Shown piece by piece: positions 47,668-60,080 of a DNA stretch of 64,000 nt. Under the pieces are notes generated by a model, which saw nothing but the letters and a program-made list of their open reading frames with translations, searched no databases and had not been told where the DNA came from. The translations under genes and the position numbers were made by a program. Origin of the DNA: Diphasiastrum complanatum. Its lineage: Eukaryota > Streptophyta > Lycopodiopsida > Lycopodiales > Lycopodiaceae. The first letter of the stretch is position 1; every line of letters starts with the position of its first letter. The stretch covers positions 41,645,862 through 41,709,861 of the forward strand of contig CM055110.1 of NCBI GenBank assembly GCA_029204225.1, given 5' to 3'.

Positions 47668-48412
47668 ACACAACCATCCTCTAAGCATAAACACAATCGA
47701 AAGTACTCTAACCTACATGACCATTTCAAAAGAAATATATATCGTGATATCCATAAAAGAATATGTCGCCTTCTAATCAAAGGAATGGCTTTTGTCTTCT
47801 ACATATCTGCTAACATTCCAGATGATGAGTTTGTTGAATACTCAACTGTTCCATTGATTGAAGCATCTGCACCTACTCCAGTTGATGTAAATGATGCAGA
47901 TACTGATATAGGGATTGAAGCTGAAGCTTCTATGGCTTCAGATTATCAAAAAACTCTCCCTCGTTCTATAATCCTCTCTGATTCTCTTCCATTTGCATCT
48001 CCAAGTAATCAATTTACTCTACTCGATGTTTCTTTATATTTTATAAATAATGTGTTATATTTCATTTAATGATATAGAAGATGTATTGATTTTGAGAGAG
48101 GATGAAATCCTCTCAATTTTTGCTCAAAATTTATCAGAATTTTTTGACATTGTTGATTACTCATATGATGACCTTGAAAGTGAGATAGATTATGATAAAG
48201 ATAGCAATTGGAAATCTGGCAATGAGGCCTTGGAGGCCATGATTGAAAAATCTAAAGCCTATGAAAAAACTTTGCCTACAAAGGAGGAATTTTTGGAATT
48301 TCAAAAAAGATTTTCTCCTAGGGCTAGATATATCTCCTCCAGAAATGTAGAGGCCGTTGGAGGACATGACATCAACAGAGCAAACGTCGTTGATTACAAT
48401 GATTATGATCTG
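47668..48412 (+). pseudogene. Unknown protein family U, copy 2, with conserved exon structure
   Basis: The frame is open from 47668 (after TAA) to about 48010: HKHNRKYSNLHDHFKRNIYR, CRLLIKGMAFVFYISANIPD and an acidic stretch ending LPFASPS at a possible AAGTAATC donor. A second open block, about 48079-48412, is flanked by an AG acceptor (gatatag) and a strong donor CTGGTAAGT at 48413. It reads SIFAQNLSEFFDIVDYSYDD, KTLPTKEEFLEFQKRF and EAVGGHDINRANVVDYNDYD. A further short exon may begin at about 48548 (DAIEIDAFGMRHGG) but runs into a copia fragment at about 48575. Compare copy 1: the IPDDE, F(S/F)D(F/I)VDY, P(S/T)(N/K)EEF and VGGH(N/D)I motifs are shared in order. There are no internal stops in the two main blocks. 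Function unknown. Confidence 0.5.
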
Positions 48413-48574
48413 GTAAGTAGATATTATATTGGTATTGATATTGTTCAGTTTTCTTATTTCTTATTGGTATTGATGTTGTTCAGTTTTCTTATTGAGTTTG
48501 TAGTGTTATGTATCATTCTAAATTTATTTTCTTTTCTCGTTTACAAGATGCTATTGAAATAGATGCCTTTGGTA

Positions 48575-50115
48575 TGAGACATGGAGGGAAGATCCTAGTA
48601 TAGTTAAAGGAATTTTTGTAGGATATGCATCCACTAAAAAAGCATACAAAGTATATCTTTCTTCTACTGACAAGAATGTTGTTAGTAGAGATGTGATCTT
48701 CCATGAAGGTCAGAAGTTTAACCTGGATGATGCACAGATCAAGGAGTCTCATGCAAGATCAATCATCAATCTTGATGCTGCTCAAGAGTTGGTGAGGCCG
48801 AGGCTTGAGGAGGAGCAAATTCAAGCTACCACACCAAGAAGATCTACACGAGCAAGATCTGAGCCAAGGAGGCTCACATATGATGAAGAAGGAAGGCAAG
48901 TGGAAGGTAAAACTTCCTATCATGCTCTCTTCATATCCGATGAAGAGCCTAAAGATGTCCAAGAAGCTCTTCAATCCAAGATGTGGGTTGAAGCCATGAC
49001 TCAAGAGTTTGAAGCCTTGATGTCAAACTATACATGGGAGCTTGTAGAGCCACCAAATAACATGCATGTGATTGGATGTAAGTGGGTTTTCAGAATCAAG
49101 TATAATCATGATGGATCTATAAATAAGTATAAAGCAAGACTTTGTGCCAAAGGCTACTCACAGATCAAAGGTCTTGACTATGAAGACACCTTTGCACCAG
49201 TTGCAAAGATGGTAACAATCTGAATACTTATATCTCTTGCATGTTTTCACAATTGGATTATGTTCCAGCTTGATGTTTCTAATGCATTTCTCAATGGCTA
49301 CCTTGAGGAGGAGGGAGCAACCTCCAGGTTTTAAGAAAGAAGGTGATGAATCAAAAGTTTGTCTTTTGTTCAAAAGTCTCTATGGACTGAAGCAAGCACC
49401 AAGGTCTTGGTATGCAAGACTCAACTCCTATCTCATATTACTCGGATTAGACAAGAGTCTTATTGGCTCACTTATTTGGTTAACAGTGACTAGACCTGAT
49501 CTATGCTTTTGTGTTCATAAGCTAAGTCAACACATGGAGAATCCAAAGTTATATCACTGGAAGTTGGCTAAAAGAATCTTGAGGTATATATCTTCTACCT
49601 TAGATTATGGATTATTCTACAAGGGAGAAGATTTGACTTTGATTGCTTTTTCAGATTCAGATTTTGCATGAGATAGGTTGGATAGAAAATCCACAAGTGC
49701 TTACACTATATTTTTTGGAGGAAACTTGGTTTCTTGACTATCAAAGAAGCAGGCAACTATTTCCTTATCATCTTGTGAAGCTGAGTACAAATCTCTTACA
49801 ACTACAACAAAGGAGGTTTTATGGATCAAAAGGCTACTTTTGGAGCTAAAGTGTTATGCAAATGAGGATCTTCCAGTTATCAAGAATGACAACATTTCTG
49901 CTCAAGCTCTTACAAATAACCCAGTTTTCCATGCAAGGAGCAAACATATTGAAGTAGCTCATCATTTTGTAAGAGAAAAAACCATTGGGAGAGAGATCTC
50001 ACTGGAGCATATTGATTCTACAAATTGTGTTGTAGATCTTCTCACCAAGCCACAACTCAAGAATGTCTTTATCAAGATGAGGTCTAACCTTGGCCTAATT
50101 TCGATAGGAACATAA
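48575..50115 (+). pseudogene. Copia Pol fragment: integrase end, RT with deletion, RNase H
   Basis: It enters in the integrase C-terminus (SIVKGIFVGYASTKKAYKVY), then a linker with RRSTRARSEPRRLTY, and RT motifs IGCKWVFRIKYNHDGSINKY, LDYEDTFAPVAKM, QLDVSNAFLNGYLEEE and YGLKQAPRSWYARLNS (to about 49450). The next ~100 codons, including YVDD, are deleted and sequence rejoins at LIGSLIWLTVTRPDL. The RNase H part follows (LRYISSTLDYGLFY; FSDSDFA then TGA; LSSCEAEYKSL; ARSKHIEVAHHFVREK), ending at 50115 with TAA. Single-base stops and one frameshift are present. Because the catalytic box is gone, it is dead. Confidence 0.92.
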
Positions 50116-50129
50116 ATTTTAAGGAGGAG

Positions 50130-50270
50130 TGTGAAGATTATTAAGATATTATCTTCCTATCTCGACTTTGGGGCCATGTTCATGGTTGTTTCCGCTAAAT
50201 CTCATGTTGTACATAGAAGATATGTGAATTGAATACATAACCTTCTTTTTTAGGTCAGATTTAAGTTAGA
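50130..50270 (+). repeat. Start of a 3' LTR, truncated
   Basis: The PPT ttaaggaggag is followed by TGTGAAGATTATTAAGATAT. About 140 bases of LTR-like sequence follow before another copia gag begins at about 50290. Confidence 0.6.
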
Positions 50271-50289
50271 TAGATTCAATTTTGATGAC

Positions 50290-51590
50290 ATGCAAAAGTT
50301 TAGATAGCATGCAATGTCATACTGCAAGTTGAGAAGATCAGAACGATCTTCGCTCAACTCATTGCATCAGGACAGGAGCACCAGGTCTCAACACCACAGC
50401 AGCTGATGTACTTCATGGAATCTCTATCGACGTCCTATCAGTCGCTAAGAATGCTCATACTGATTCTACCAGATATGACATTCGACAAAGCATACAGTCT
50501 TGTCGTTGATGAGAGACTGATGAGAGACCGATGAGAGACGAAGAAGAGGGAAGTAGTGATCAAGAGAAAGCTCTCTTCATGAAAGGAAAGAAGAAGAAGA
50601 AGAACAAGCCAAGATTCGAGAAGACGAAGTCCTTGAATCAACAATCTTCTTCCTACAATCACTGCCACAAACCAGGCCATACGGCCAACAAATGTTGGTT
50701 TAATCCAGCAATTCCTTGCATGCACTGCAAGAAAAAAGGGCATTCTGCATACGATTGCAGATTCAACCCAAAAAGAAAGAAACTGAAAAAGCTAATGTTG
50801 CAGAGTCATCCAAAGATGCTAATAGAGGTGACGAAGCTTTCACGATACTCGATGAAGCTTCAATAAGCTACACTGAACACAACTACGATGTAGTTATTGA
50901 TTCAGGAGCAACGTCACACATCACCTGCAACAAGAAGATCTTGATCAACTTCAAAGAGCTCCAGAACAACAGAGCAATGATTCTAGGTGATGGGAGCAGA
51001 CACGATGTCAAAGGCATCGCCACTCTATAGCTACGAACATTGTCAGGCCAAGCAGAGCTGCCAAGAGCACTCTATGTGCCCTCATTCAGAAAAGATCTGC
51101 TATCTGTCTCCAAAATGGCAGATCTTGGCATTCGATTTTTGTTCGACGACAACACATGTCGCATGATCGAGAAGATGACAAACAAGTTGCTAACGGTCAG
51201 ATGCAGAGAAGGAAACCTCTACCAGGACAAGATAATCAGCAACTCTGATTACATATTGAGTGCTTCAAAAAATGAAAATCAGCTCTGGCATAGGAGAATG
51301 TATCATCTAAATATGCGGAGCCTGTATGACATGAGCAGAAAAGATATTGTCACAGGTCTCAAGATTTCAAAGTCCAAAATTGAGTTCTGCGAAGCCTATC
51401 AGAAAGGCAAGCAACATCGGAATCCATTCACGCATGAGGGAAGAAGAGCCAAGGAAGTTTTTGAGCTCATCCACTCTGATGTGTGTGGACCGATGAAGAC
51501 GAATTCGCTCTTAGGTTCGAGATACTTCTGACGTTCATAGATGATTACAGCTGAATGACCACGATCTATGATATTGACAAGGACACTTTA
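50290..51590 (+). pseudogene. Copia gag, knuckles, protease and GAG-pre-integrase, truncated
   Basis: The Gag C-terminal core (KIRTIFAQLIASGQEHQVST; LMYFMESLSTSYQSLRMLIL) runs to about 50530, then a frameshift and a Lys-rich linker. Two CCHC-like knuckles follow (CHKPGHTANKC, lacking its first Cys, and CMHCKKKGHSAYDC). The protease motif YDVVIDSGATSHITC is at about 50885-50930. From 51040 comes ALYVPSFRKDLLSVSKMADL, then the integrase finger start LWHRRMYHLNMRSLYDMS and HSDVCGPMKTNSLLGSRYF with the first catalytic Asp. It breaks off after the stop-interrupted FIDDYS and joins the Penelope-like fragment at about 51590. Confidence 0.9.
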
Positions 51591-52020
51591 TGTAAATGGA
51601 ACTCTTACTTGATAGACAACTGTATTGTAAGATTGGGAGATCGTACTTGGCGACAAGTTCGAGGAATACTTATGGGCTTTTCATGCTCACCTCTATGGTG
51701 CACCTGGTATTTGTTATTCTTTGAAATGAAATTTATCAAAAGACTTGCAAAACTAGGGCATATCGATTATATGAATAACTTCAAATATTCGTTCAAATAT
51801 ACAGATGATATTTGCTTTACCAACAATCACATGGTGGGATGCTTCTTGGATAGAACGACGGATAATCCATTCTGGATATATCCTTTGGAGTATCTTGAGA
51901 TTGATGCAAGTGATAAAATGGAAAATTCAACAAACTTTTTGAATATTTCAATTTCTTTCGACCCTATTACAGGCTATTCATTGCTTTCCAAATATGAGTT
52001 CGTGATGCGACAAAGTTGCA
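51590..52020 (+). pseudogene. Penelope-like reverse transcriptase fragment
   Basis: The plus frame from 51555 leaves copia sequence after TTIYDIDKDT and enters a different RT. YLIDNCIVRLGDRTWRQV is followed by GILMGFSCSPL (residues 37-47 of the frame), FFEMKFIKRLAKLGH, FKYTDDICFTN with catalytic Asp-Asp at 84-85, and IYPLEYLEI (108-116), then NFLNISISFDPITG. The combination LxDNxxxxxGxxxxRQxxGIPMGxxCxPL ... YxDD ... IYPxELxI is the pattern of Penelope-like RTs and not of copia or gypsy. Only RT motifs from the palm remain; no GIY-YIG endonuclease is visible. It ends in a CT microsatellite. It could alternatively be another telomerase-like RT group. Confidence 0.7.
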
Positions 52021-52028
52021 GGAGTTCA

Positions 52029-52149
<121 letters not shown>

Positions 52150-52430
52150 TAATGTAGATGGTTGATTTAGCATAGATATGGATGATGTTTTGATGTTTCA
52201 AGGTAGGTTAGAAGTTAAAATCCGCTTCTTTGTGTTCTTGTTTGGAAATGTAAATATTGTAGATAAGCTTTGATATGCTTTGTCTTCTTTCCTTTCTTGG
52301 CATTTCTTTGATGTAAATAGCTCTTGTCTTTTTAAGGGAGTGAAGAAAACCAAATGGAAAACTAAAAAGGGTAATAAGAAGAAGGTCGGAAGGCGTTTGA
52401 AAATCAGTCCACCTACTGTTTGGACCGATG

Positions 52431-54280
52431 AACTTAATTAAAGTTTTGAAGCTTTGAAGATGTTAGTGTCTACAACCCCTATCTTACACATCGTGGACCC
52501 TAGCGGATCTTTCCTGCTGGAAACGGATGCTAGTGACTATGCAGTGGGTGCAGTCCTTTACCAAGATGGTAGACTTGTGGCTTTCGAGAGCAAGAAGTTG
52601 GACCCAGCACAAAGTAGATATTCTACTTATGAGAAGGAACTTATGAGTAGATCATGAGTCTCTTAAGTATATTTGTGATGCCTCGGACCTTAGGAGTCGT
52701 AAGGCGGAACTCATTCAAGAGTTTGAATTTGACATTAAGTACTGCCGATGTACGTCGAATTGTGTCACTGATGCTTTGAGCCGGATTGGAGAGGTTAATC
52801 AGTTATGCTTTCTCTTCGAGATCTTTGTCGGACTGATGAGTTTTTCGGTCGTACTTGGCAAGATGTCCTGGCAAGAAGCTCTATAGTGAGAAATAATCTT
52901 GGAAAGCAGGATTCCAAAAAATCTCGCGAAGAGAAGCTAATTGATGATTATTCCATTCGGAATGGCTTGCTTTTTTGTCGAGGAAAAGTTTGTGTGCCAG
53001 ATATCACGGACATAAGGGCCCAAATCCTGCATGAGTGCCACGATAGCCCCAGTGTAGGACACCCTGGTATACAAAGAGGACACTTGACCTTGTTAAGAGA
53101 GAATTTTATTGGTCAAAAATGAAAGGTCATGTCGAGGCATATGTTCAAAAGTGTGAATAGTGCCAAGTTAATAAAGTTGAAAGACTCAAAGCAGCTGGTC
53201 TGTTGCATCCGTTGGAAATTTCCAGCAAGAAATGAGAAAGTATTTCCATGGATTTTGTGGTTGGACTTCCTAAGTCTGGGAAGGGGTCACGATGCTATTT
53301 GGGTAGTAGTTGACAGGCTAACCAAAATGGCGCAGTTTATTCCAACAAAAACTACTATCAAAGCCTCTGAACTTGTTCAACTCTTCGTTGAAAAGTTGTT
53401 CAGGTTGTATGGTTTGCTGAAGATGTTGTCAGTGATCGTGATTCCAAGTTCACTAGCAAGTTCTGACAGGCGGTCTTTGAAATACTGGAAACTACCTTAA
53501 GTCTATCGTCTACAGATCACCTAGAAACCGATGGTCAGACCGAACGTGTCAACCAGTCGATGGAAGATATGCTTTGTGCATATGTTTCCAGGTGACAATC
53601 AGATTGAAAAAAGTAACTCCCAATGGTTGAGTATGCATACAATAGTATGAAGCATTCTGTCACTGGTTTTAGTCCTTTCATGCTCTTGTACGACTTTTAG
53701 CCCCGTTCCTCTATCTTCGTTGGACTCAAAGGTCTCAAGGTCCAAGTTGCAGCGGATTTCTTGCATGTTATGCATGAAATATTGCATGTAGCTAGGGAAA
53801 GCATTAGATCGACAATTCTATGCCAACCAAAGCCGCGCTCCTCGAGAATTTGAGGTCGATGATTGGGGTGTATGTTAGAATCCCAAAAGACTCTAAGACA
53901 CTTCGAACGGGAAAATGTCCGAAGTTATCTCCACGTTTTAGCATCCTTTCAAACTTCTTAACCTGATTGGTAGGATTACTTATAGACTAGAACTCCCTGT
54001 TGGAACTGAGGTTCACCCTATATTCCATGTTAGTCATTTAAAGGAATGACTTGGTGAGAAAGATGACCTGATTTCCACAGATGATCTAGTTCTATTGGAG
54101 GATTTGACTCCTTTTGTACCCCATAAACCGGAAAGGATCATGGACCCTCGACGACATCAATTGAGAAATCGTTTGATTTATGAACATCTGATTCGTTGGA
54201 AAGGTAAGTCAAATGATGAGGACACCTGGGAGAAGGAGGATGATTTAAGACTTAGATTCTCTGGTCTCTTCCCATAGAAG
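52431..54280 (+). pseudogene. Ty3/gypsy chromovirus-like Pol 3' half
   Basis: RNase H: MLVSTTPILHIVDPSGSFLL, TDASDYAVGAVLYQDGRLVA and FESKKLDPAQSRYSTYEKEL, then a stop at about 52655. Next FDIKYCRCTSNCVTDALSRI-like text. Integrase HHCC: CHDSPSVGHPGIQRGHLTLL (53030-53100), then the core in shifting frames (AIWVVVDRLTKMAQFIPTKT; LVQLFVEKLFRLYG). The C-terminus includes EVHPIFHVSHLKE-like text near 54010-54045, and 54095-54277 is a chromodomain (YEHLIRWKGKSNDEDTWEKE). The chromodomain places it in the chromovirus branch. At least six frame breaks. RT proper, protease and gag are absent. Confidence 0.9.
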
Positions 54281-54287
54281 GAAGTTT

Positions 54288-54706
54288 TTATGGGGAGAGG
54301 GGGCGAATGTTATGTACCATAACGATATGCCCTTCAGTGACGGCCTCGCAAGGGGCATACACAGGACTGGAGTTTTCAACATGTTTGGGTGCCATGCGTC
54401 ACCATCCTAGGTGGTCACGTGTCGTCGGCATGACCATGCTTGATGGGACCCATTGTACTATGCCTATTTAGTGGTGGAGTTTCCCTCTTGCCATTCACTC
54501 AGTCTACCCAGGAGTTGGTGGATGGAGAGCACGTGCATGAGCTAGGATGTATCTTCAGGCCATGAGATGTGTGTTAGGGAGAGCCGAGTGCGATGGCTGG
54601 TGATATGGGACGCCAGTTACCGTAGGAGGCTTGACCGAACATGACCATGTCGAAAGCTCCAATGCATGGGAGTGGGTCTGTTGTGACCCTATGGATGGGC
54701 GGTTAC
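54288..54706 (+). repeat. Polypurine tract and 3' LTR start of the chromovirus
   Basis: The PPT atggggagagggggcgaa (54290-54307) is followed by TGTTATGTACCATAACG at 54308. LTR-like sequence runs to 54706, where a second LTR start, TGTTATGTCCATGG, takes over. Whether the first LTR is complete cannot be told. Confidence 0.65.
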
Positions 54707-55159
54707 TGTTATGTCCATGGCCAGTAAGTAGGATTCAGTATACTCCTAGTCTTGGATACACGATACTCCAGTAAATCAAGCTGTTAGTTATGCCACGTCA
54801 TACTGGATGTGACCCAAAATTAACTAATATCCTTGTGAGGCCCAGAACACACTAAATGGAGTTTAGACAAGGTATGAGACATTGTATGCATGTGTAGAGT
54901 TATCAATAGCAATTCTATGAATAGGTGGTCCATGCTTAGGACTCTATTCTAGGTGAATCTATGTATAGGGAACTTAGGGCTATGCATGGCTATGTGCCCA
55001 TGTTGCTTTTGGATCTATATATTGAGGCCAAACTCGTCCTACTCATCATTGTGATCATTGATTCATTGCCAAGATTTCATTCTACATTCATGCTCTCCAT
55101 AGTGTGTTTTCCATTGTGTGTTATCTTGTAAGCAGGATCTTAGGGAGCTTCCCTTATAG
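54707..55159 (+). repeat. LTR (about 453 bp) with PBS, plus-strand copy of 15464-15991
   Basis: It starts TGTTATGTCCATGGCC and ends CTTCCCTTATAG, followed by the PBS TGGTATCAGAGCA at 55160-55172. The first 150 bases of leader (ggtggatagcaagggtgcaa; cagtttcaatttgcatgttg) also resemble the minus-strand copy around 15330-15400. It is the 5' LTR of an element whose coding part is not visible. Confidence 0.85.
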
Positions 55160-55172
55160 TGGTATCAGAGCA

Positions 55173-58100
55173 AGGCTTACGAAGATTGGAGAACATGAAG
55201 AAGGGCTACCTTTCGTCAAAATTTCAGATTGGATCATTGGAATTCTCTTCCAAGGTGGATAGCAAGGGTGCAAGTGGGTGTACTATCCCAGTTTCAATTT
55301 GCATGTTGCTAAGATCCATTACTCTGCAACAGAGAAATTCTACGGTTTAAGAAATTGAAACAATTTAACCTTAGAATTTATCTGAATTCCAAGTCTATTC
55401 ACACAAGTAGTAATTTATATGACATAACAGTCTTTCAGAAGAATAACTTTATGCTGGAAAGAATCATATAAATCGGTCTGATATCCTATATTTGAAAAAT
55501 TACTAAGAAATAAAGGATTAATCAAGAAAGCGAGATATAGTTTTGAGGGCCTCTGATTTTGTAGATAATGAGATACCACATTGGGATCTAGATTAAACCT
55601 CAAAAAATTTCAAAATACCCCACATTTGATCAAATGGTTTTTTTTTTCCCATATCGCAACTAGGTACTAAAACACACCATTGATCATCAGATCTTTACAG
55701 TCCTAGAATTTTCTTTCCAAAATTACTAATATCCCATACCATCAGCTTTTCCTTCCAGAAAACCCTTAACCGCCTTATATGATATTCTAGAGATCCATTG
55801 ATCATCTAGCTATCCTATAATCCATATAGGATATTATCTCTTATTCCCAAACATTGGAGAATCCATATATTTGGATGACTGGCATGCCTATCAGATGGAT
55901 ACCCAAAATCCACATCTGATTATGTGGCTTAGTCAGAAGAATTAACATGGTTCAATATCACATCTTGATCCTTTCTGGTTATTGATAAGCTTCAAACCCC
56001 TACTGATGCATCAAATCTAGGGACAAGCTTCTGTCAACTAACAGATCCAATGTAATCCACGTATCAAATTCCACTTCTAATCTCACAATTGACATCCAAA
56101 ACTGCGGATAACTCCATGGTTACAAAAATATTAGTTACGAATTCAACTGAATGAATTTTAACCAGAAAATTAATAACCAGTATTAAGCAGTTATCTACAG
56201 GGATTACCAAAATCCTAACTGTGAAATATATTTCTCGATCACACTTACTACCTCTGATGTCCACTCTTCTTCCCTTCTTAGAATTTTCAGTTTTCTGAAA
56301 ATCTATTTCAGCTAAGGTACCAAGAAGACGTAATGACATTAGTAAATGTTGTAAAAACTAATTACTATAGGAAAAAAGTTTAAAACAATTTCATTTGTGT
56401 CCTATATCTGGGCTGAATACTTGATCAAAAATCATTTACTAGTAGTACTAGTTTGATCTTTTGAGTATAATTCACTATAGGATTTTACTGGAAATGAAAA
56501 CAGTTATCTATTTCCTATTATTACAAATTTTCCAATAAAATTGGACTATTTTTTCTTTTTATTGACTGGTTTGGCATTACTCCGTTAATATTGACAAAAC
56601 ATATCCAAACGTAGAATATGAAATTACATGAATAAAAATTCTCACCAATAGGATTTCAGTAATTCTTGAACCGTATCCTGTCAGATTTATTGATTAGATA
56701 AAAAATACTATTGCCACTCATCCAATCTGGTCATTTGATATTGTTTGACGATTTTAAATCAAATTCGACAAGTATCTTGCACAAACATTCACCTGACTGA
56801 TTTCTATCGATCAACATCGATTAGAAAACTATCAGACAAGTCACTGAATTCAAATTTTAACCAATTTGAAATTCAACAAAAAAAAAATTCAAATTTTAAC
56901 TTTCAATTTGGGAGTTCCCAACTCCAAAAGTTTTAAAAAAAAAAAACATAGTAAAAACTGTAGGCAATTCATCGCGGTTCCTTCTGTCAATTTTAACTTA
57001 TCTATCACTGGGAAATAATTTAGACTTAGTGAAAACATTGTGATCAATTATGACAGATAAACTCAGTTTAATCAATTCACTAATCTAAACTATTTCATAA
57101 CGAAAACAATGACCGAAATTTCGATTTTTTCGTATATCATCTTTCTAGTTAACTTTTATGAAAATTGGATTGGAAAACTGTTGAGATTTAATTCGTCTCA
57201 AAGATTTCCCGGATATGTTATTTATTCATGAGAAGTAAAAAATATTTTGTAGCTGAGTTACAAGATCTCAGTGAGACATGTGAATAACATATGTGGGTTC
57301 TGGAAGAATCTGCCAGATAAAAATGTGTTTATGTACTGGGTCATAGTGAGATTGTTCACATATGTGCACGATTAATCTTGTATGAATCTATTGTGTATTC
57401 CTGGTTACTAGAGTTATTTGGTGCACTTAACCTAGTCGACGAACATAAGCATACGATCAAGTATTGTTTTGACAGATACTTGCAGAGTTAACAAATCTGT
57501 ATAGAAGATTTATGGATTAACTTATAAATGATTTGGGTAAGGATCTAAATGTGGTGTTTTACTAGTATAATTGAATTCTTCAACTAGACATTTGAGATTT
57601 CTGAATCATTGGCAATTAACTTGAGTAGTTGATTACTCCAGGATGAAGTTAATTGGTAAAACGATCAGTGTGATGTGGATTCACCGGGAACTGATGGTTT
57701 TTGAATTATATTGCTTGTAAGATGCATGATAAGTGAATCATTTGGGTTCATCAGTTGAAATTATATGCATTGGATATATAGTATTCTTGGAATAGAGTAT
57801 TTCTTAGTTAAGGAATAGACTCAGCTCATTAGTGATTGTATCCCAGAGAGCTCAAATGGATAATGAATCATAATGAATCCAAGAATAACAACTGAATTGA
57901 TATTCAACAGGACTTTGGGTATCTAGATGTGATTCTGGATTGTAATCTAAAGTTTTTGTGGTTGAAGATGATTTTCATTTTGGTATGCGTTCAGTCTTTA
58001 ATTACTAGTTATTTATAGAACTTGAATCTTGCACTTCTAAAAAGAATCATGTTTTGGAAGTCTTCCTAAATCCAGTATTTTCTTAATGGAAAGATTTTTG

Positions 58101-58810
58101 GAATGACTCTTACTTTTTCCAAAGTTATGTTAGACATATACTCCAGTATCCTGTAAATGATTAAGTATGATTTGGATTTCAAAAAATTATGATTGACGAA
58201 TCATATAAATCTAAATATTTATAGTTGACAAATCATAAATAGATACTTAATTATCGTCAGAGGATTATAAGGAATTGTAATGATTCTTAAATGTGATGAT
58301 TAATTCTTGATCTATTATTTGAGTAAATATTCAGATCAGTGTTTTGAATCTCTCTACTCCAGTATTTTATAAGAGAACCTATGCTACAGTTTATGGTCTG
58401 TAAATGCTTGAGTACAGTTCGTCATTTGATTGGATCTCCAGTTACCTTAGGAGACAGACAAGTCTATTAAGATGAATGAATGCTATTTTCTTGCATTTGG
58501 TGCTAGAAATAGGAGCATTTAACTCAAAGGAGTATTTGGGATACTCAGAGTTGAGTTTTAATTATTCTATATCTAGAGGATCTGATCTAGATTCATTCTT
58601 GGTCTTTATTTCTCTAAAATTGTTGCAAACTACAAATTTTCTCCTAGGATTCGATTTTTTTTATTGAAAATATATGCATTGTATTAAAAAAAAAAGCAAA
58701 ATGTCTTTCATAACAATAAGATCCCGTTATAAGAGTAGCTTCAACATCCTTTTCAAATATAAACTACACTAAGAATAAGTTTTCTCCCAATCCTTCCATT
58801 TTTTAAGGAT
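55173..58810. other. AT-rich non-coding stretch after the LTR
   Basis: 3.6 kb without a credible ORF. The longest frames (55159-55350, 56064-56339 minus, 58476-58667) are short and have no recognisable motif. It may be the leader of the LTR element, or the element may be a non-coding (LARD-like) one. No 3' LTR copy was seen before the PPR gene. Confidence 0.45.
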
Positions 58811-59015
58811 ACACATGTAGAGGAAATTAGAGCTTAAAACTCTTGTATAGAAACTTTAGATAGAGAATGATTGATGAAGTAGGCAATAACACTACTTGAT
58901 TCATATTTAAAGACACATGTACAGAAAATTAGAACTTTCCATAAAACTCTTGCATAGCAACTTCAAATAGAGAATGACTGATGAAGTAGGCAATAACACT
59001 ACTTGATACATTATA
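58811..59015. repeat. Tandem duplication of about 102-107 bp
   Basis: acacatgta(g/c)ag ... agagaatga(t/c)tgatgaag and gtaggcaataacactacttg occur at 58811-58900 and again at 58913-59010. A 5-bp indel separates the periods. It lies about 1 kb upstream of the PPR gene. The rest of 59016-60080 is its upstream region, with no other gene seen. Confidence 0.85.
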
Positions 59016-60080
59016 CTTTAAATTATCTTGATTCACTTTTGGTTATTCTCTTTCTTCGCTAGTGATCACACACAACATGCTTTTCACCAACTTGAATAGC
59101 CCTTTGGAGCACCGGACAAAAAATAGGTGATTCTCCACAATGTTCTTCCATCGATTGTTAGGAAGTCTTTCCTTTCTATTGTCAAGACCATTAGATCTAG
59201 TGTCAACTGGTATCAACTAAATTGGTATTGCAAGGATGATACCAGCCAATTATAAACTCGGATATAAATTTACAAATTGTTGAAAGTGATACACTTTTGG
59301 GAAGGGTAGTATGCAATTATTGAAATGCATTGCCTTTAAACATTACTTTGTTGATGCCCACCAATGTACTGCAGGCACCATGGAATTGAAATGAATTACA
59401 TATGCAAATACCAATAATAGTTTGATAGGAGGGTGAAATCCATATTTCTTTTGCCTCTAATCCAAGTATCAATATGAGTACTTACTACTAACAAACTAAC
59501 AAACTAAATCAAGATGAGCCCTAGTCACCTAATTTTAATGCAATAATCATATACCACCTGAGTTGGTTCCTTAGACCACCAAAGCACATATATACATGCC
59601 CAACCATGATCCGGACATTTAGTGTGACATGAATTTGCAACTACTTTCCGACGTTTGTAGGCAAGTAATGTATGGGGGTGGTAAGTCATGGGGCATGGAA
59701 TGGAATGGAAGGGATAAAAGATAAGTGAGATCCTCAAACTTCAAAGTGCTAGAAAATTATACTCAAGTCTGATATGTATGTAGACTTTGATGGCTATAAA
59801 GTAGGGTTGAGGAAGGGAAGCTGCATTTGGACGAGGGTGGCTATGGCTGATTCCATTGCTTGACCGTCCTGAAAGGATTTGTTGCAGGTTCAACTCTGAT
59901 GATCGATATGGAGTGTGCATGGCATGGAAATTGGATCTTGGCAAAATGGGTGATCGCAACTTTGTAGCAGCATTTCAGATAATTTAGCTTGCCACCTTTG
60001 CGACTGCAGGATTGATGCTTTTTGAGGTATGATGTAATCTTCTTTCCTCATAGGGTTTTTCATTTGTCCTTTGAGCGAGC

